In this document: positions 1-11,800 of the stretch, piece after piece
Numbering within the stretch: the stretch's first letter is position 1
How the letters are laid out: each line of letters starts with the position of its first letter
From: Syngnathus acus
Lineage: Eukaryota > Chordata > Actinopteri > Syngnathiformes > Syngnathidae
Length of the DNA: 64,000 bases
Direction of reading: 5' to 3'
Assembly (NCBI RefSeq): GCF_901709675.1
Contig: NC_051104.1
Span: 124,001 to 188,000, forward strand
Notes under the pieces: model-generated
Told to the model about the DNA's origin: nothing
The model's database searches: none
What the model saw: only the letters and a program-made list of their open reading frames with translations
Translations under genes and position numbers: made by a program

Positions 1-26
1 TTTAAAAAATCCATAATATGTCCCCT

Positions 27-302
27 GTGTGGAGTTTGCATGTTCTCCCCGTGTCTGCGTGGGTTTTCTCCGGGCACTCCGGTTTCCTCCCACATCCCCA
101 AAAACATGCTTGGTAGGCCGATTGAGCGCTCCAAATTGCCCCTAGGTGTGAGTGCGTGTGCGGATGGTTGTTCGTCTGTGTGCCCTGCGATTGGCTGGCA
201 ACCAGTTCAGGGTGTCCCCCGCCTACTGCCCGATGACAGCTGGGATAGGCTCCGGCAAGCCCGCGACCCCCGTGGGGATAAAGCGGTACAGAAAATGGAT
301 GG
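27..302 (+). repeat. tRNA-derived SINE, family A, copy 1 (5' truncated)
   Basis: Starts at GTGTGGAGTTTGCATG and ends in ATGG repeats. The same body recurs at 29123-29477, 30340-30704 and 38257-38607. This copy lacks the tRNA-like head. It is flanked by a 9-bp target-site duplication, ATGTCCCCT, at 18-26 and 303-311, which fixes both ends and shows it inserted as a 5'-truncated copy. Confidence 0.85.
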
Positions 303-609
303 ATGTCCCCTTTCATTTTGAGTTACATTTGTTAATTTCTCAACCATTTCCTTTTGGCATGTACCGACACAGGATAGCATCATCCTGAAGACTTAAGTGA
401 AGGAAATAAATGTGGTCAGCATGGAACCATCCAACATACTGCTTTGCTTATGTTATCTGTCATGTACTAGCACACTCCTTCCCCTTACTGCCACTCAATT
501 AAATTAATTTTAAAGCATGTACTTGAACATGGACCTTAGGCCGGCTATAAAGAACATCAAATAAATCCTCGAGTGGCTTTAAATAGCATTTTCAACTCTT
601 CACCTGCAG

Positions 610-1550
610 AGGTCACTCCCAGGCTGATACCAGAAGAGGGAAGCACATACTACCACAGAGTGCAGCACTACAGAGAGCTGCTGGACTCGCTCCAGATGGA
701 CGCCTACACGCATGGCTGCATCCTCCACCCTGAGATCACCGTCGACTCCCACATACCGGCTTATGCTGCAACAAGCATCCGAAGTAAGATGCCTGATATG
801 CTTTTAAAAAGGATTCAATACAAAGTTGGAACTACTTTTTTTTTTTTTTTACAGCGCAAATCCTGAACACAGAGTCCGAGCTGAAGAAACTGGCAGAGGA
901 GAACCCGGAGCTGAAAGATGCTTACATAGCGAAACAGAGGCGCTTGAAGGTGAGTCGAAAAAGTCAAGATCTTTTCAATATGACTGACTTGGTGTGTGCA
1001 GTCCAAGTTGTTTGACCACGACAACATGAAGTACCTGAAGAAGCTTCTGGATGAACTGGAGAACGTGATGGATCAAGTTGAGACGGAGCTGCAGAGGAGG
1101 CAGGAAGAAACACCAGGTAGAACATAAGTGGGATACAACCTTCAGGGGAGTTATTGTAAAGGTGAATTTTGGTTCGCAGAGGAAAACAGTCAACCGTCGT
1201 GGCTGTGCGGCCAGTTCTTCAGCATGGCCGACGTCTCGCTGGCCGTCACCCTGCACCGCCTCAGGTTTCTAGGCCTGTCCCGCCGCTACTGGGGCAACGG
1301 CAGTCGCGCCAACTTGGAGGCCTACTACGAGCGGGTGCTGGAGCGGCCGGCCTTCAGGAGAGTCCTGGGCCACGTCAACAACATCCTGATCTCGGCCGTG
1401 CTTCCGGTGGCCTTTCGCGTGGCCCGCAAGAACGCGCCGGTTATTGCCGGCACTACACTGTTGATCGGCCTTTTGGGCGGCGCCACATACCTGGCCTTTC
1501 TTTACATGAGGAGGCGGTTGACTCTGCCCAGTTGGGGAAGCTGGAGCTGA
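610..1550 (+). CDS. gdap1: GDAP1, exons 3-6 (5' part outside the window)
   Basis: Ganglioside-induced differentiation-associated protein 1, a GST-like tail-anchored protein of the mitochondrial outer membrane involved in fission and redox balance; human mutations cause Charcot-Marie-Tooth disease (family knowledge). Exons seen: 610-783 (174 bp), 855-949 (95 bp), 1002-1116 (115 bp) and 1180-1550 (371 bp with TGA stop), each with AG acceptor and GT donor, and phases that join into one frame. The first three lengths equal those I recall for human GDAP1 exons 3-5. Recognisable strings are MDAYTHGCILHPE, ADVSLAVTLHRL and LGHVNNILISAVLP. The last exon holds the end of the GST C-terminal fold, the GDAP1-specific amphipathic stretch, and a hydrophobic anchor (about 1441-1506) followed by MRRR. 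The C-terminal tail after the anchor differs from the mammalian one. Exons 1 and 2 must lie left of position 1. GDAP1L1 is the alternative, but the neighbouring PI15/CRISPLD1 pair supports GDAP1. Confidence 0.95.
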
Positions 1551-1720
1551 ATTTAAGGGATGTCACAAATCTTGCATAGTTCAAAGTCAAATCGTATTTA
1601 TCTGTGAAATAATATTTAAAACTGTTCCGTTAACAAGTTGTACTCTAAATGAATTTTAACCATGTTGTAAATTTAATCCCAGCACAACTTGGATTAAAAA
1701 GTAAAATCACTTATTATTAT
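1551..1720 (+). other. GDAP1 3' UTR with candidate poly(A) signal
   Basis: Non-coding sequence after the stop. An ATTAAA hexamer at 1693-1698 is the first plausible poly(A) signal; several AT-rich alternatives follow, so the true end is uncertain. Confidence 0.45.
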
Positions 1721-2329
1721 TTTCTCTCTTACTGTCAATCAGAATCAGCGAAAATATCTATGGAGGAAGAAATTGAGACGCACAGGCTGCCTTTGCAAGA
1801 GCAACAAATGATATGCATGTATATGTGACTCCACAAGGGAGCAGTGTTTTCTCATCTAGCTTTGACGTTGAAGTTTTAGAAGAAAAAAAATGTTGACGAC
1901 CTAAATAATTTGCGCATGGAAAATATCATTTTAAAATAAATACACCACAGATGACGACTTACAGAATTTTCTTTGCAATACATAGGAAATAAAAACCTGA
2001 GTAGGTTTGTGAATGTTAATGTCATAAATAATGGAATACTGTACATAAAAAACAGCCTCAAGCAAAGTGCCATCTGAATGTTTATACATGCTCACCCAAA
2101 TTTATGAAGAGCTGGAAAACTTGGCCTGGGGTAAATCTGTGGGTAAAGAATGAGACAACAGCTTGAGTAAATACCAATGTTGAGTAAATAAACAGAAAAG
2201 CTTATTTGAATGTGCAAGGGGAGCTGTAGCAGGTGTGGGTACAGTTTGTCTTAAAACCTGCCTGCTCTTAGTTTCTTGCAAGAAACACAGCTCTTAAACC
2301 ATCAATCTTTGTCAAAGAAAATTGGAAAG
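1721..2329. other. AT-rich spacer, no feature recognised
   Basis: No conserved coding exon, repeat family or long hairpin is visible. It may include distal GDAP1 3' UTR. Confidence 0.5.
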
Positions 2330-2673
2330 TGTCATGGAACGGATGGAGCAGGGCGACCAAATGCAGCTTGGACCAGCAAAACAACCTAGTAGACTCGGCA
2401 AACTGTCATGACTTAACTAAACAACAAACCGACAGGGACGCGAAACAAAGGACGTGAAGACATTAAGACAACAGGAACCAAAAAGACATTAAGACAACAA
2501 CAATGATCCGACGGGGCGTGAGAGGCAGACAGGACTTATATACACGACAGGTAACAAGAGGCAGGTGAGAATAATCAAACTAATCATGGGCACACAGGAG
2601 GGGAGGAGCGAGCACACAGACAGAAACCATGACAACAGACACGTAGTGGAACGGCTGGGGACGAGACGTGACA
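2330..2673 (-). repeat. Solo LTR (TGTCACG...CATGACA type), reverse orientation
   Basis: Read on the - strand it begins TGTCACGTCTCG and ends CCATGACA, the TG...CA form of an LTR. It is flanked by the 5-bp duplication GAAAG at 2325-2329 and 2674-2678, which proves integrase-type insertion. No internal retroviral genes follow, so it is a solo LTR left by LTR-LTR recombination. It is closely related, in inverted orientation, to 22272-22640. Confidence 0.85.
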
Positions 2674-4562
2674 GAAAGGACCTTGTTTGTTCTCCTCGGG
2701 ACCCAAAAAGCCATTTTGGATAAGTTATGTTGCAGAAGAACCTGAATTATTGTGTGTTTTAAATTAGTCTCAAACCGATTTTCAGGTTTTATGTCGGTGA
2801 CCTCTCATGCCTTCAGGTCATCATCAGTCATAAATCTAGATCTAGAATACTTTTACGTTTATATCCTTAATAATCATCTGATGCGTAACACTGTGAAACT
2901 TACTTTTACTTTGGATGAATTTTATCGAATATATTCGTGTTGAGTTTGTGTGCCAGGAATCTGTGTGTGTGTGTATTTGGTTAACATAGCTTGCACTCAA
3001 CCACCCGGCAGACCAAACACAGGAGGGAGTTGAATGGGTGGGACAATGGACGTACCGTAAAGTAGAAGGTCAAGGGCAAAACTTGACCTCAACATACAAC
3101 TTGGAGACCAAGTTGACAAAAGACAGGCTAGTATTCTAAACTATTAATCATAGACAGTCACAATCTGCTGATGCTATGGTAACAAACAGTGGATTTTTAA
3201 ATGTAGAGAAGGAAATAAAGTACGAAGATGAAAAGGCTTTTGAAACTCTGCTCCAGATAAAAGTGAAAGTCAGCCACATCTAGCAAGCTGGAATTGCAGT
3301 GGAATTGGATGTTGCATTTATGGAAATAAGGCAGAAAGGAAAAATAATGAACAAATTGGGTGCAGAGGATAGAGCCTTGGGGAACACCTGAAGAAATTGC
3401 ATGACTTGAAAGTGAATTTCTGAGGGTAGAGTAATCTGTGGTTCAAGTTGAGCGGCTAAAAAGAGAATCTCGATGCAATAAAACACGATCACGTGTCAAG
3501 GAACAGCTGAAGAAGAATAAAAAAAATATCTTACTGAATAGCAAGTGTTTGTTTGTGGCGAATGGTTAGAGGAGTGGTGTGAGCTTTGTTGGATGTCCAC
3601 AGACGGGCAGGCTGGGCAAACACAAACCCACACAACAGTAGCTGACAGCCAAACCCACTTGATGGTACACGTTGGACTCAACCCCGCAAGCTCAGAAGTG
3701 AGTGGGCCCAAGTGACGGCTTGGATACTTCAGCTCAGGGTTAAAATGTCTTGGCAACAAAGAAACGGTACGTGTCTACAGCTTCATTATGTAATCGCACT
3801 GTAGATACGAGGCCTCGTCCGTAGCCTGTTTTGGCAGCGTCAAAAGGTCTTCTGAGAAAAACCCACCGGGCCCTTGCAGAACGTCTGCCATGTGCTGTTT
3901 GCTGAGTCGACAGAGGTGGGAGCTCACCGTGTTGACACTACTGTTAAAATGACCCCCCGCCGGCTCGCCCCTCACAGCTTTGTGATGAAATCCTGTGCCA
4001 CCATTCATCCCCACATCTGCTCCTCAAATATTTAACCTGGCCCTAACATAAACAGCGCGCCGACTCAACCTGTTGCGTTACAAATCACGTCGCGGCCAAG
4101 TCACACAAGGTCCGATTAATTCATTGTGCTAATCAATTTTCCCCATCTTCTCATGGCTGTGATTGGTTCTTATCGATATGCTTGCCCCCCCCCACACACT
4201 TTATTTGGCTCCCAGGGTACAACGCAACTCAAAAACAGAGACCGTGACTGGATTATGTGAGCAGGCTAACAGGTGAAACTATATATGGTAGTCCAAGCAG
4301 GCACTGGGAAGCAGATTTTGACATAGGCAAGATTGTGCCGCCTCATTGCCAAGTATAATAGTCAGCATAACAAGAAACACTTGTTCCTCAGAGTGAACCA
4401 TCCGGTCATCCGTACGGCCCTCGAGCAAGGGGGGACGTATTGTATTGTGCAGTCAAAAACAAAACAAAAGCATGAATATTTTTTTTTGAGAGAGGCGGGA
4501 AATGAATTGAGGCCAAACATCTACATGTTGCGGTTAGTTGCACACAACTGGCATCCATGTAC
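2674..4562. other. Intergenic spacer, nothing recognised
   Basis: Unique-looking AT-rich DNA. Short open frames here have no recognisable domain and no splice-consistent partners. Confidence 0.5.
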
Positions 4563-4991
4563 TGTCACGGAACAGAGACAGGGCGACCAAGTGCAGCACG
4601 ATCTTTTATTGAAAAAGGGGGAAAGGGGAAGTGGAACGCTGGACTTGCGGTCTGGCTGGCGTGGCTGAGCAGCAGAGCACAGCGCGTAGTCGTAGTCGGA
4701 GGCAGGCAGGTAGTCGAGGCAGGCGGCGATCAGAAGCGTGGTCAAAGGATGAGCAAGTAGTCGGGGCAGGCGGCGATCAAGGCGTGGTCGGTCAGTTTAC
4801 GGAAGCAGTTGGCAACAGAGATCGTTCAGGGGACAAAAAGGCAGTGGTGTCACGGGCAGGTTAAGTAGACGAACTGACAACCACTGGCAGAATACACAGA
4901 GGTTAAGTAGGGGACCTAAGGAGCTGTAGCAGGTGCTGGCAATTCCTTGATTGGGGCTTGGCTGGAAGTCAGGTGACGCAGGAACGTGACA
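4563..4991 (-). repeat. Solo LTR, second family member, reverse orientation
   Basis: On the - strand it starts TGTCACGTTCCTGCGTCACC and ends TTCCGTGACA. The 5-bp duplication TGTAC flanks it at 4558-4562 and 4992-4996. The interior has GGCAGGCGGCGATCA-like direct repeats (about 4718-4780). No gag/pol lies next to it. Confidence 0.8.
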
Positions 4992-7485
4992 TGTACAGTA
5001 TTTGACAGTTCATACATCACTTTAACAGAAAAGCAACATAGCAAAGTGGCGGAGAGAAGATGAATTTGCTCTCATTCATTCGTCATCATTGATTTATCAC
5101 TAAGTGACAACTTGGCAGTATTATCGGTGAGTCGATAAGGAATCAAAGTCTTTTTTTTTCAGGCTATAGCGGCAGTCAGTCAAATGAACTCGCCGTGTTT
5201 TCCCACCTTGCATTACCATGGTATTGAAGGTGAGAAGGCCACATTGGGAGCTTTATGCTTTTGGAGGTTTGGTGTGAGGGCTCCATTTTTGGATGGCAGC
5301 ACTGTACTAACAAACACTTGCACCGATATGGAACAACTCCCAAAGCCCAAAACTGTACCCGTTGTGTTTGGGTCCCTCGTGAGTCAGACTTCTCCGAACA
5401 TGTTGCACGGCAGCAAAGCTAAATATTTTCTCCGTGGATACGAACGCCTGAGGAGAAATCCCGTGAGATCTTTACGCTTAATAACGTGAATGGAGCTGTG
5501 GGAGAAAAGTGTGTCATCCTTGAGGGTCTGAACTTGCCCAGTCCTTAAAAGAAACAGGATTAAGGTCAGATGTGAACAAAGACAAATAGTCGAGCCATCC
5601 ATCATTTTTCTTTCTGCCCCTTCATTTACGCCGCCCAGTTCCAGGTAGCAACTCACCAAAGCCAACTAAAAGCAAAATAAAAGTCCGAAAGCACTGGAAA
5701 AGTATATTATTTTTGTCTCCTCTTATTGAGAGAAGCAAAAGTGAATAACCAACAGGTCAAATGAGGTAAGAGGAAGGATTGTGTGTCAAGCAATTAAATT
5801 TGTTTGGCTTTATTTGGCCTCACTTGTGGGTGAGCAGTATTTGGATTTTGGGGCGGTTGATGTATTATGATGGACAATTTTATTCCCATTGCACATAATC
5901 AAAATGGAGCATTACTGTGCAAATACAAGCGCAGTTTGAATTTCTGTCAAGCTCGACCTGCGTATGATGCCTCAAATGTCACTATAAGGAAAATGTAAGA
6001 GCATGAACTCATTTTGGCTGGTGTGAAATATTTTACAATCTTTAACTCCAAAAAAAAATAAAAAATCATCAGCTTCTGATGCATCTGTTCCGCATCAAGC
6101 AACCCTCTGGGGGAAAAAGTGTCCCAAAGCTGTCCCAATGATGCGAAACTAGAACAGTAATGTGACGCAGGAAAATGAAAAAGAACACCGAAGCGAGACG
6201 CGCTTCCACGCGCTTCCACGCGCTTCCACGCGGATGACGTAGAAGCGGTTTCTCCGAAGCGAACGTAAAGCGCTAGTACATCTTGTGCTGATCAAACAAA
6301 AACAAATGAAAAGCTTTTAAATCATCACGGCTTCGAATGACTAAAGGCTGATATTGTACGAAGCCCGTAAGGAGAGCGAAGGCAGAAAAGAAGGGAATGT
6401 TGTTCCGAGGGCCTTGCTCGTCTGTTCTTTTACGTCACTTTTACGCCACCCACTGCTTTTCCCTCTACGTATGGTTTCCTTGCAGGAATGTGTTTCCTTA
6501 GCCTGTTCTTGATGACACATCATATTGACACCGCACATGCTGTGAAGAACTGGAGCGACAACCCTGAGCTGGATTGGCTTTAAGTGCTGTTAAGTGAGAA
6601 TTTAGGATTTCTGCTCAATTTCATGCTTATGTTTTTGATTTATGAACCATAAATTCACAGGTTAGCGAATACTGAATATATGGTGTGAAACAACGACAAT
6701 ATTTCAAGTTGCCTGTTTGAGATAATCACATCCAGATTTACCTGTACACATATGAATTCTTTGGAGAATCTACTCATCGTGAATAGTTGGAATGGAAGTG
6801 AAGCTAATCGGCGGCTGAAGCAGAACATGCTAGCTCTTGGATTGTCACATAGATGCAACTTGGATGCGTCTGAATGCCAAGTTGAGATATTTATGTCCAC
6901 TGGAGTTGTGTCTATACACTTTGGTGTCTATCCAAACTTTGCACCGTGTTTTAGAGATCAACGTTAATGCGTGTAGCACTTGGCCCTGGGAAATAAGTGC
7001 TCAATTATTTATTTATACACACACACGCACGCACACACGCACACACACGCACACAACTGCTGCCGTGAAATGCTAGCTAACCATCGGCTATCTATCGTGC
7101 TAACTGCAAACACAAGGAGCACCTATCTGATAGTCTCATCATCACTAATAATGCTTGATATCAAATCCACATAGACCACACAAGTCAATGTAAGAATAAA
7201 TAATTTAAAAAACTGAGTTTAAGAGAACAGAGCCTCTTGTAGTGAGACTGACTCGCAGAAATTTTGGTGATGATGCTGCATCAGCACAAACTGACTCCAT
7301 CTGGAATCGCTCTTTTGACTCTGTGGGTCAGAGGTGAAAGAGAGGATGCTGAACCGTGGTCCATCCCATAATAAGAACAGACAGATAGCATGAGGGAATT
7401 TGAGTTGACTGGTTTCGAAATCTGCGCTGCGAATGGCTGGCAGTGTGTACGCAATAGTGAGCAATGTCCTAAAAGAAAAAAGTAC
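4992..7485. other. Intergenic spacer with two small tandem repeats
   Basis: Apart from three copies of an 11-bp unit (CGCGCTTCCAC, about 6199-6232) and an AC-rich microsatellite (about 7016-7055) no gene or element is recognised. Confidence 0.55.
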
Positions 7486-8544
7486 CAGAGATGGGGACTC
7501 GAGTCACTGTGACTTGGACTCGAGTCGACTCGAGTCGCTGTTTTGATGACTTGTGACTTGACTTGACAAAAATAAAAAAACTTGAGACTCGACTTGGACT
7601 TGGAAGTTAAAGACTCGGGACTTGACTTGACTTGAGACACGATGACTTGAATGACTTCCGTGTTATTTAGTTTATGTTTCCAGTTTGAATATAAAATTAA
7701 TAATACATTTAAAAAAGTAATATCGATAACACGGTAGGAGCGCAGGCTGAGAATGGCGTTGTCATGATTGGATCGTTACCCTGTCAATCAATCGTGCCCT
7801 CTCTACCTACCTAACGTGTTTATTGGAGAATCACGGCCCTTTATATCAGACATGCACAAACATGTCAGCGGGAGCGGTACCTTCGGCTATCGTAATTACC
7901 TTTATGACGGCAAAAGACAGACAGCACAGTGCAAGATATGCAATATTTCAGACAGCCAGACGACTTTCTCCGTTTGAAGTTTATAGAGCTCTGGTGTCTC
8001 CAGATGTTACAGATGAAACATAAAATGTTTCTAATGCTCTTTAATGTGTTTCTTCTTTCAGATTTTTTTCAGATTATTTTTTCATATTTGTAACTCAAAT
8101 GTGTCAGACACTGTCGGCAGACGTTCATTTGTTTAGATTGAGCTGTCAATCATTGTATGAGGTAATTTCTTTTTTGTTTGATTCCATGGTGTATTTTACT
8201 GAATATCAGTAATTACAGTGCAAATCCAAATTATTGTCATATTTTTTAAACAGGTTAGACACATTGGACAATGATGGTTACTTAAAGTTACTTATATCTT
8301 GTCTTTTCACGTTACTAAGATCAGATTCTGCGGGTAAAATTGCAATAATAATGTGACTTGACTTGGACTTGACTTGACCTATTTAAGGACTTGACTTGGA
8401 CTTGACTTGGACTTGACTTGACCTATTTAAGGACTTGACTTGACTTGCCCAAGAAAAAAATGACTTGGGACTTACTTGAGACTTGAAGGTTAAGACTTGA
8501 GACTCACTTGAGACTTGCACATGTGTGACTTGGTCCCATCTCTG
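7486..8544. mobile_element. hAT-like non-autonomous DNA transposon
   Basis: Begins CAGAGATGGGGACTCGAGTC and ends TTGGTCCCATCTCTG, an inverted-repeat pair of the CAG...CTG form. Flanks AAAAGTAC (7478-7485) and AGAAATAC (8545-8552) agree at 6 of 8 bases, consistent with an aged 8-bp hAT target duplication. Both ends are crowded with ACTTGACTTGG-type direct repeats (7500-7650, 8350-8530). The interior encodes a fragment with QCKIC (about 7925-7945) that could be a worn BED-type finger. No transposase core. Confidence 0.65.
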
Positions 8545-9688
8545 AGAAATACACATGCACCTGTCATTAAACATGCTTGTGTTTGCCTTGTTGCTTCTGG
8601 AATCAGTAAGAAAAGAGATTGCGTCATCTTGGCTTGCTGGAGGGGTTACAAGGGGAAAGTCACATAGAACAAAAGACCAAAGCATCAGAGAAGGCCAACT
8701 GAAACACCACATTGAAGAAAGCTACATTTTGTCATGCCACAGATGCCCCATGCACACACAATCACTTTTTAAAACAGCTCAAATATGAGGATATAAAGTG
8801 GAGGGATCACAATCGGGAAACGTTCACAGATAGACCATTATGGCACTCCGGCACCAGTCCTTTAAGCCTCAAATGAGAAAAGTACCAATTTGTTGACAAA
8901 ATATTAATAAAAATAAAATAAAAATTAACTCACCCCAGAATGTCTGCGCATGTGGCTGATCACAATTTGCTGATGGTTAGATCTATCCAGGTTTTGGGGC
9001 AATTAACTTCCACAGTATTTCCATTACTCATGAAAAGCTAAACACATCGAATCATATGGTGACGGAGGTCAAAACTGTTGCATGCCAGATTTTTGCTGTT
9101 TTTTCAGATGATCCCAGATAGTAAAAGATCATTCCTTTTGTGGCCCCAGTTTAACATTTCCCTGGCTCATTTGCTCCAAGCTAACAAAAACAGACAGTAA
9201 GACGAGAAAATGCCCGGTGCTAATTCCAACCATGTGCCGCCATCTTTCTGCAGCACTTTTTCATATGCGCTTACAAGGACGGGAAATGCGCATGGGCTTA
9301 AAGAATGATGCGATACGTGTGCGCTGAGCAGCTGCTACCATTTGTTTTGGCCCCCCCAGTCTAGTAAGACAGACAAATTTCCTGGTTGATAACAAGCGAG
9401 TTCTGTCAGTTTTGGGAAAAGAGATCAGAACAACTTTTTGTAGCTACAATTTGGCTTTTAGGAGCTTTAAAACAGCTGTCGTTTTGCAGATGCAGGATAT
9501 GACAGATACTACTTTCAACACACTATTTTTTTTTCTCTCTCAGATTTTTGGGTTTTCAATTTCACAATCATCTGTCTGTCCATGATACAAAGTTCATTTG
9601 TTTGCGGACGAGGGTCGCAGACGTGTCTACAGCTGAAATGCATGTGGCTCATTGCCCAAGGTTATTTTATATGCTCTGTTTCAACTCT
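8545..9688. other. Intergenic spacer, nothing recognised
   Basis: No exon, repeat family or RNA gene could be supported. Confidence 0.5.
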
Positions 9689-10414
9689 AAACAATTGTGT
9701 ATGTTAACGATTAAGAGACATTTTATGTTTAGTGGACGTGAGATTAAAATATATATATATACTATATTCAGTCAAATCTCGGTTTTTGACCACAATCCGT
9801 TCCAGAAGGCGGTTCGACAAGTGAATCACTTGAATTCCGAATCTATTATTCCCATTACAAATAATGGCATTTTTTTTTTAATCCGTTCCAAGGCTAAAAA
9901 AACCGCCTTTTTTAAGCATTTTTTAATTTTTGTCCGATCGCGCAACTGCAGCGCACCGCCGAACGCGCAACCGTAGCGCGCCGCTGACCGCGCTACTGCA
10001 CCGCGCTGGTCGCATTATTGTGACAGAGCCGTCGCTGAAATTTAGAAAATATTTTTAAAGTCCTGATGTACTTTCCAAAATTTAAGTGGACCGCAGTGCG
10101 CAGGGAGCTTAATTTGGTCCAATCGCGCAACCGCAGCGCGCCGGGCGCTCACTGTCGCATTGCTTTTAGAGCGTCTTTGTGTTTTAGGATGGCTTTACTG
10201 CTCCCACTTGCTTTCTTTGGAGGCATGATTAGGTGTTAATACAATCCTCAAAGTAAGGAAAATACAATAACGAACGGAGTCAGTGGGCAACCGGGCCGCG
10301 CGTTCGGGTTTTCTCGGGTCCTTTTGGCTCACCTCGCGAGGTTCGACCTCCGAAGCAAAACAATTGTGTATGTTAACGATTAAGACATTTTATGTTTAGT
10401 GGACGTGAGATTAA
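9689..10414. repeat. About 600-bp repeat insert bounded by ~60-bp direct repeats
   Basis: The sequence from AAACAATTGTGTATGTTAAC to GGACGTGAGATTAAAA occurs at 9689-9749 and again at 10358-10414, differing by a 2-bp indel. Between them lies an interspersed-repeat-like segment that begins with TCAAATCTCGGTTTTTGACC and carries repeated CGCAACCGCAGCGCGCC-type motifs (9940-10150). Confidence 0.6.
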
Positions 10415-10782
10415 AAAAAAAAAAAAAATCTAAATATATACCGCATTGGCCCGAATATACGACGGTGTTTTTTGCATTGAAATAAGTGAAAAAAGTGGGG
10501 GTCGTCTAACATTCGGGGTCTAGACATTATACCCATTCACAACCCGAGATGGCGCCAGATATCTTTAAAGCGAATGCTGAACTTAACTCCCCAGGCCAAA
10601 GCGAACTCCTGTCACGAAGAATAAAAATAAAAATAGCGGTAGCACGAAGAAGAAAAATAAAAAATAGCGGTAAGAAAGAAAAGAGAAGAAAATAAGAGAA
10701 GAGATAACAGAAAATGGAGAAACGTAGTGACAATCTGGAGAAAAGTGGGTCAAAGATCGGCCAGGTTAACCGGCAGCTGAGG

Positions 10783-11051
10783 AGAAGTTATGATGCAAAC
10801 TTCAAGATGATGGTGTCATTTATATGAGGCAGACTTCAAACAATTGCAAAGCGGCTGTGAAATATGGTGTCACAGAGTGTAATGTACGGAGATAGAGAAC
10901 TCAAAAAGATCGCCTAAAAAATGCTCACAATCAGAGAAAAGCTTCCCGTGGTCCTCAGAGCGGCCGCTTTCAAGAGTTCGACAGGAGGGTGTGTGCGTAC
11001 GTGGAAAGTGACACTGAGCACAGCGAGGCAGAGGATGTTTGTGAGGAGTAA
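10783..11051 (+). pseudogene. Remnant of a pogo-like transposase N-terminus (Brinker-type HTH)
   Basis: Translated piecewise, the region gives RRSYDANFKMMV, then NCKAAVKYGVTECNVRR, then SGRFQEFDRRVCAYVE, the order and spacing of the Brinker/CENPB-like DNA-binding domain found at the start of fish pogo-family transposases. In-frame stops (for example TGA near 10827 and TAG near 10895) and small indels make it non-coding. The catalytic part is absent: the next few hundred bases are AT-rich tail and then the LTR element. Confidence 0.65.
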
Positions 11052-11298
11052 TGTTCTGACAAGACAGATCTCAGCTACTCTCAAGTTTAAACCAGTTTGC
11101 ATTATTTTATTGCAATGTTTTTCTTTATTCAGATTTGTTTCAAGACTACAGTTAGACTTCACTTTGATGGTTAATGCAATTATTGCAATCTTGTTATTTT
11201 ATCACAATAGATTGGTTTATTTACATTTCAAAAACCAGAAGCCATTCATTTACAAATGTAATTGCACTTTAGTTTACATATTTAAATGTTCAGATATT

Positions 11299-11491
11299 TG
11301 TAGAAACTGGATGTCCTCTCAGTTTAGATCCTTTAAGTTGAAGCTTTAATAACTTTCATTCGCAGTTACAGGTAGTATAACATTGACTCCTCGCTTCTCC
11401 TGTCCAACTACAACTCCCACTCTCACTGTTTAACACCCTCTCACTTCCTCAGTCTCTTAAAGGGGTAGCGTCTAATCATCACAACACTACA
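11299..11491 (-). repeat. 3' LTR of the gypsy element
   Basis: 193 bp, identical by eye to 16204-16396; lies next to the polypurine tract, so it is the 3' LTR of the minus-strand element. Confidence 0.95.
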
Positions 11492-11800
11492 TCTCTCCTT
11501 TTCTTTTAAATGAAATGTCCTTCCTTAGTTTCAGCTTTACTTACCCTGACAGAATGTACAATAATGGAAATAAAGTGGCTTCCAAAATACAGTCATATAA
11601 AACTGTGATTCCGTACTGTGTTATTAATTCAAAATCAGATATACAAACATTTTAACAAATAACTAAGCTTAACATCTCTGAGCAGTACTGAACACACATT
11701 ACTCTTGTGTCAATAACAAACATAACGGTGGCGAGAATTTGTCAGTGTCTCGTTTGCTATATCTCAGTGATGAGTCTTTGAGGAGGTCGTCTGTTTACCC

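Noticed and set aside
573-609. Start codon upstream of the first visible GDAP1 exon
   Set aside because: The ATG at 573 is intronic; the acceptor at 608-609 and the 174-bp exon length identify 610 as the exon start, with exons 1-2 outside.
9548-11349. Frames of 140 codons at 9548 and 10921
   Set aside because: The first crosses repeat DNA without any domain; the second reads the pogo-type remnant in the wrong frame.
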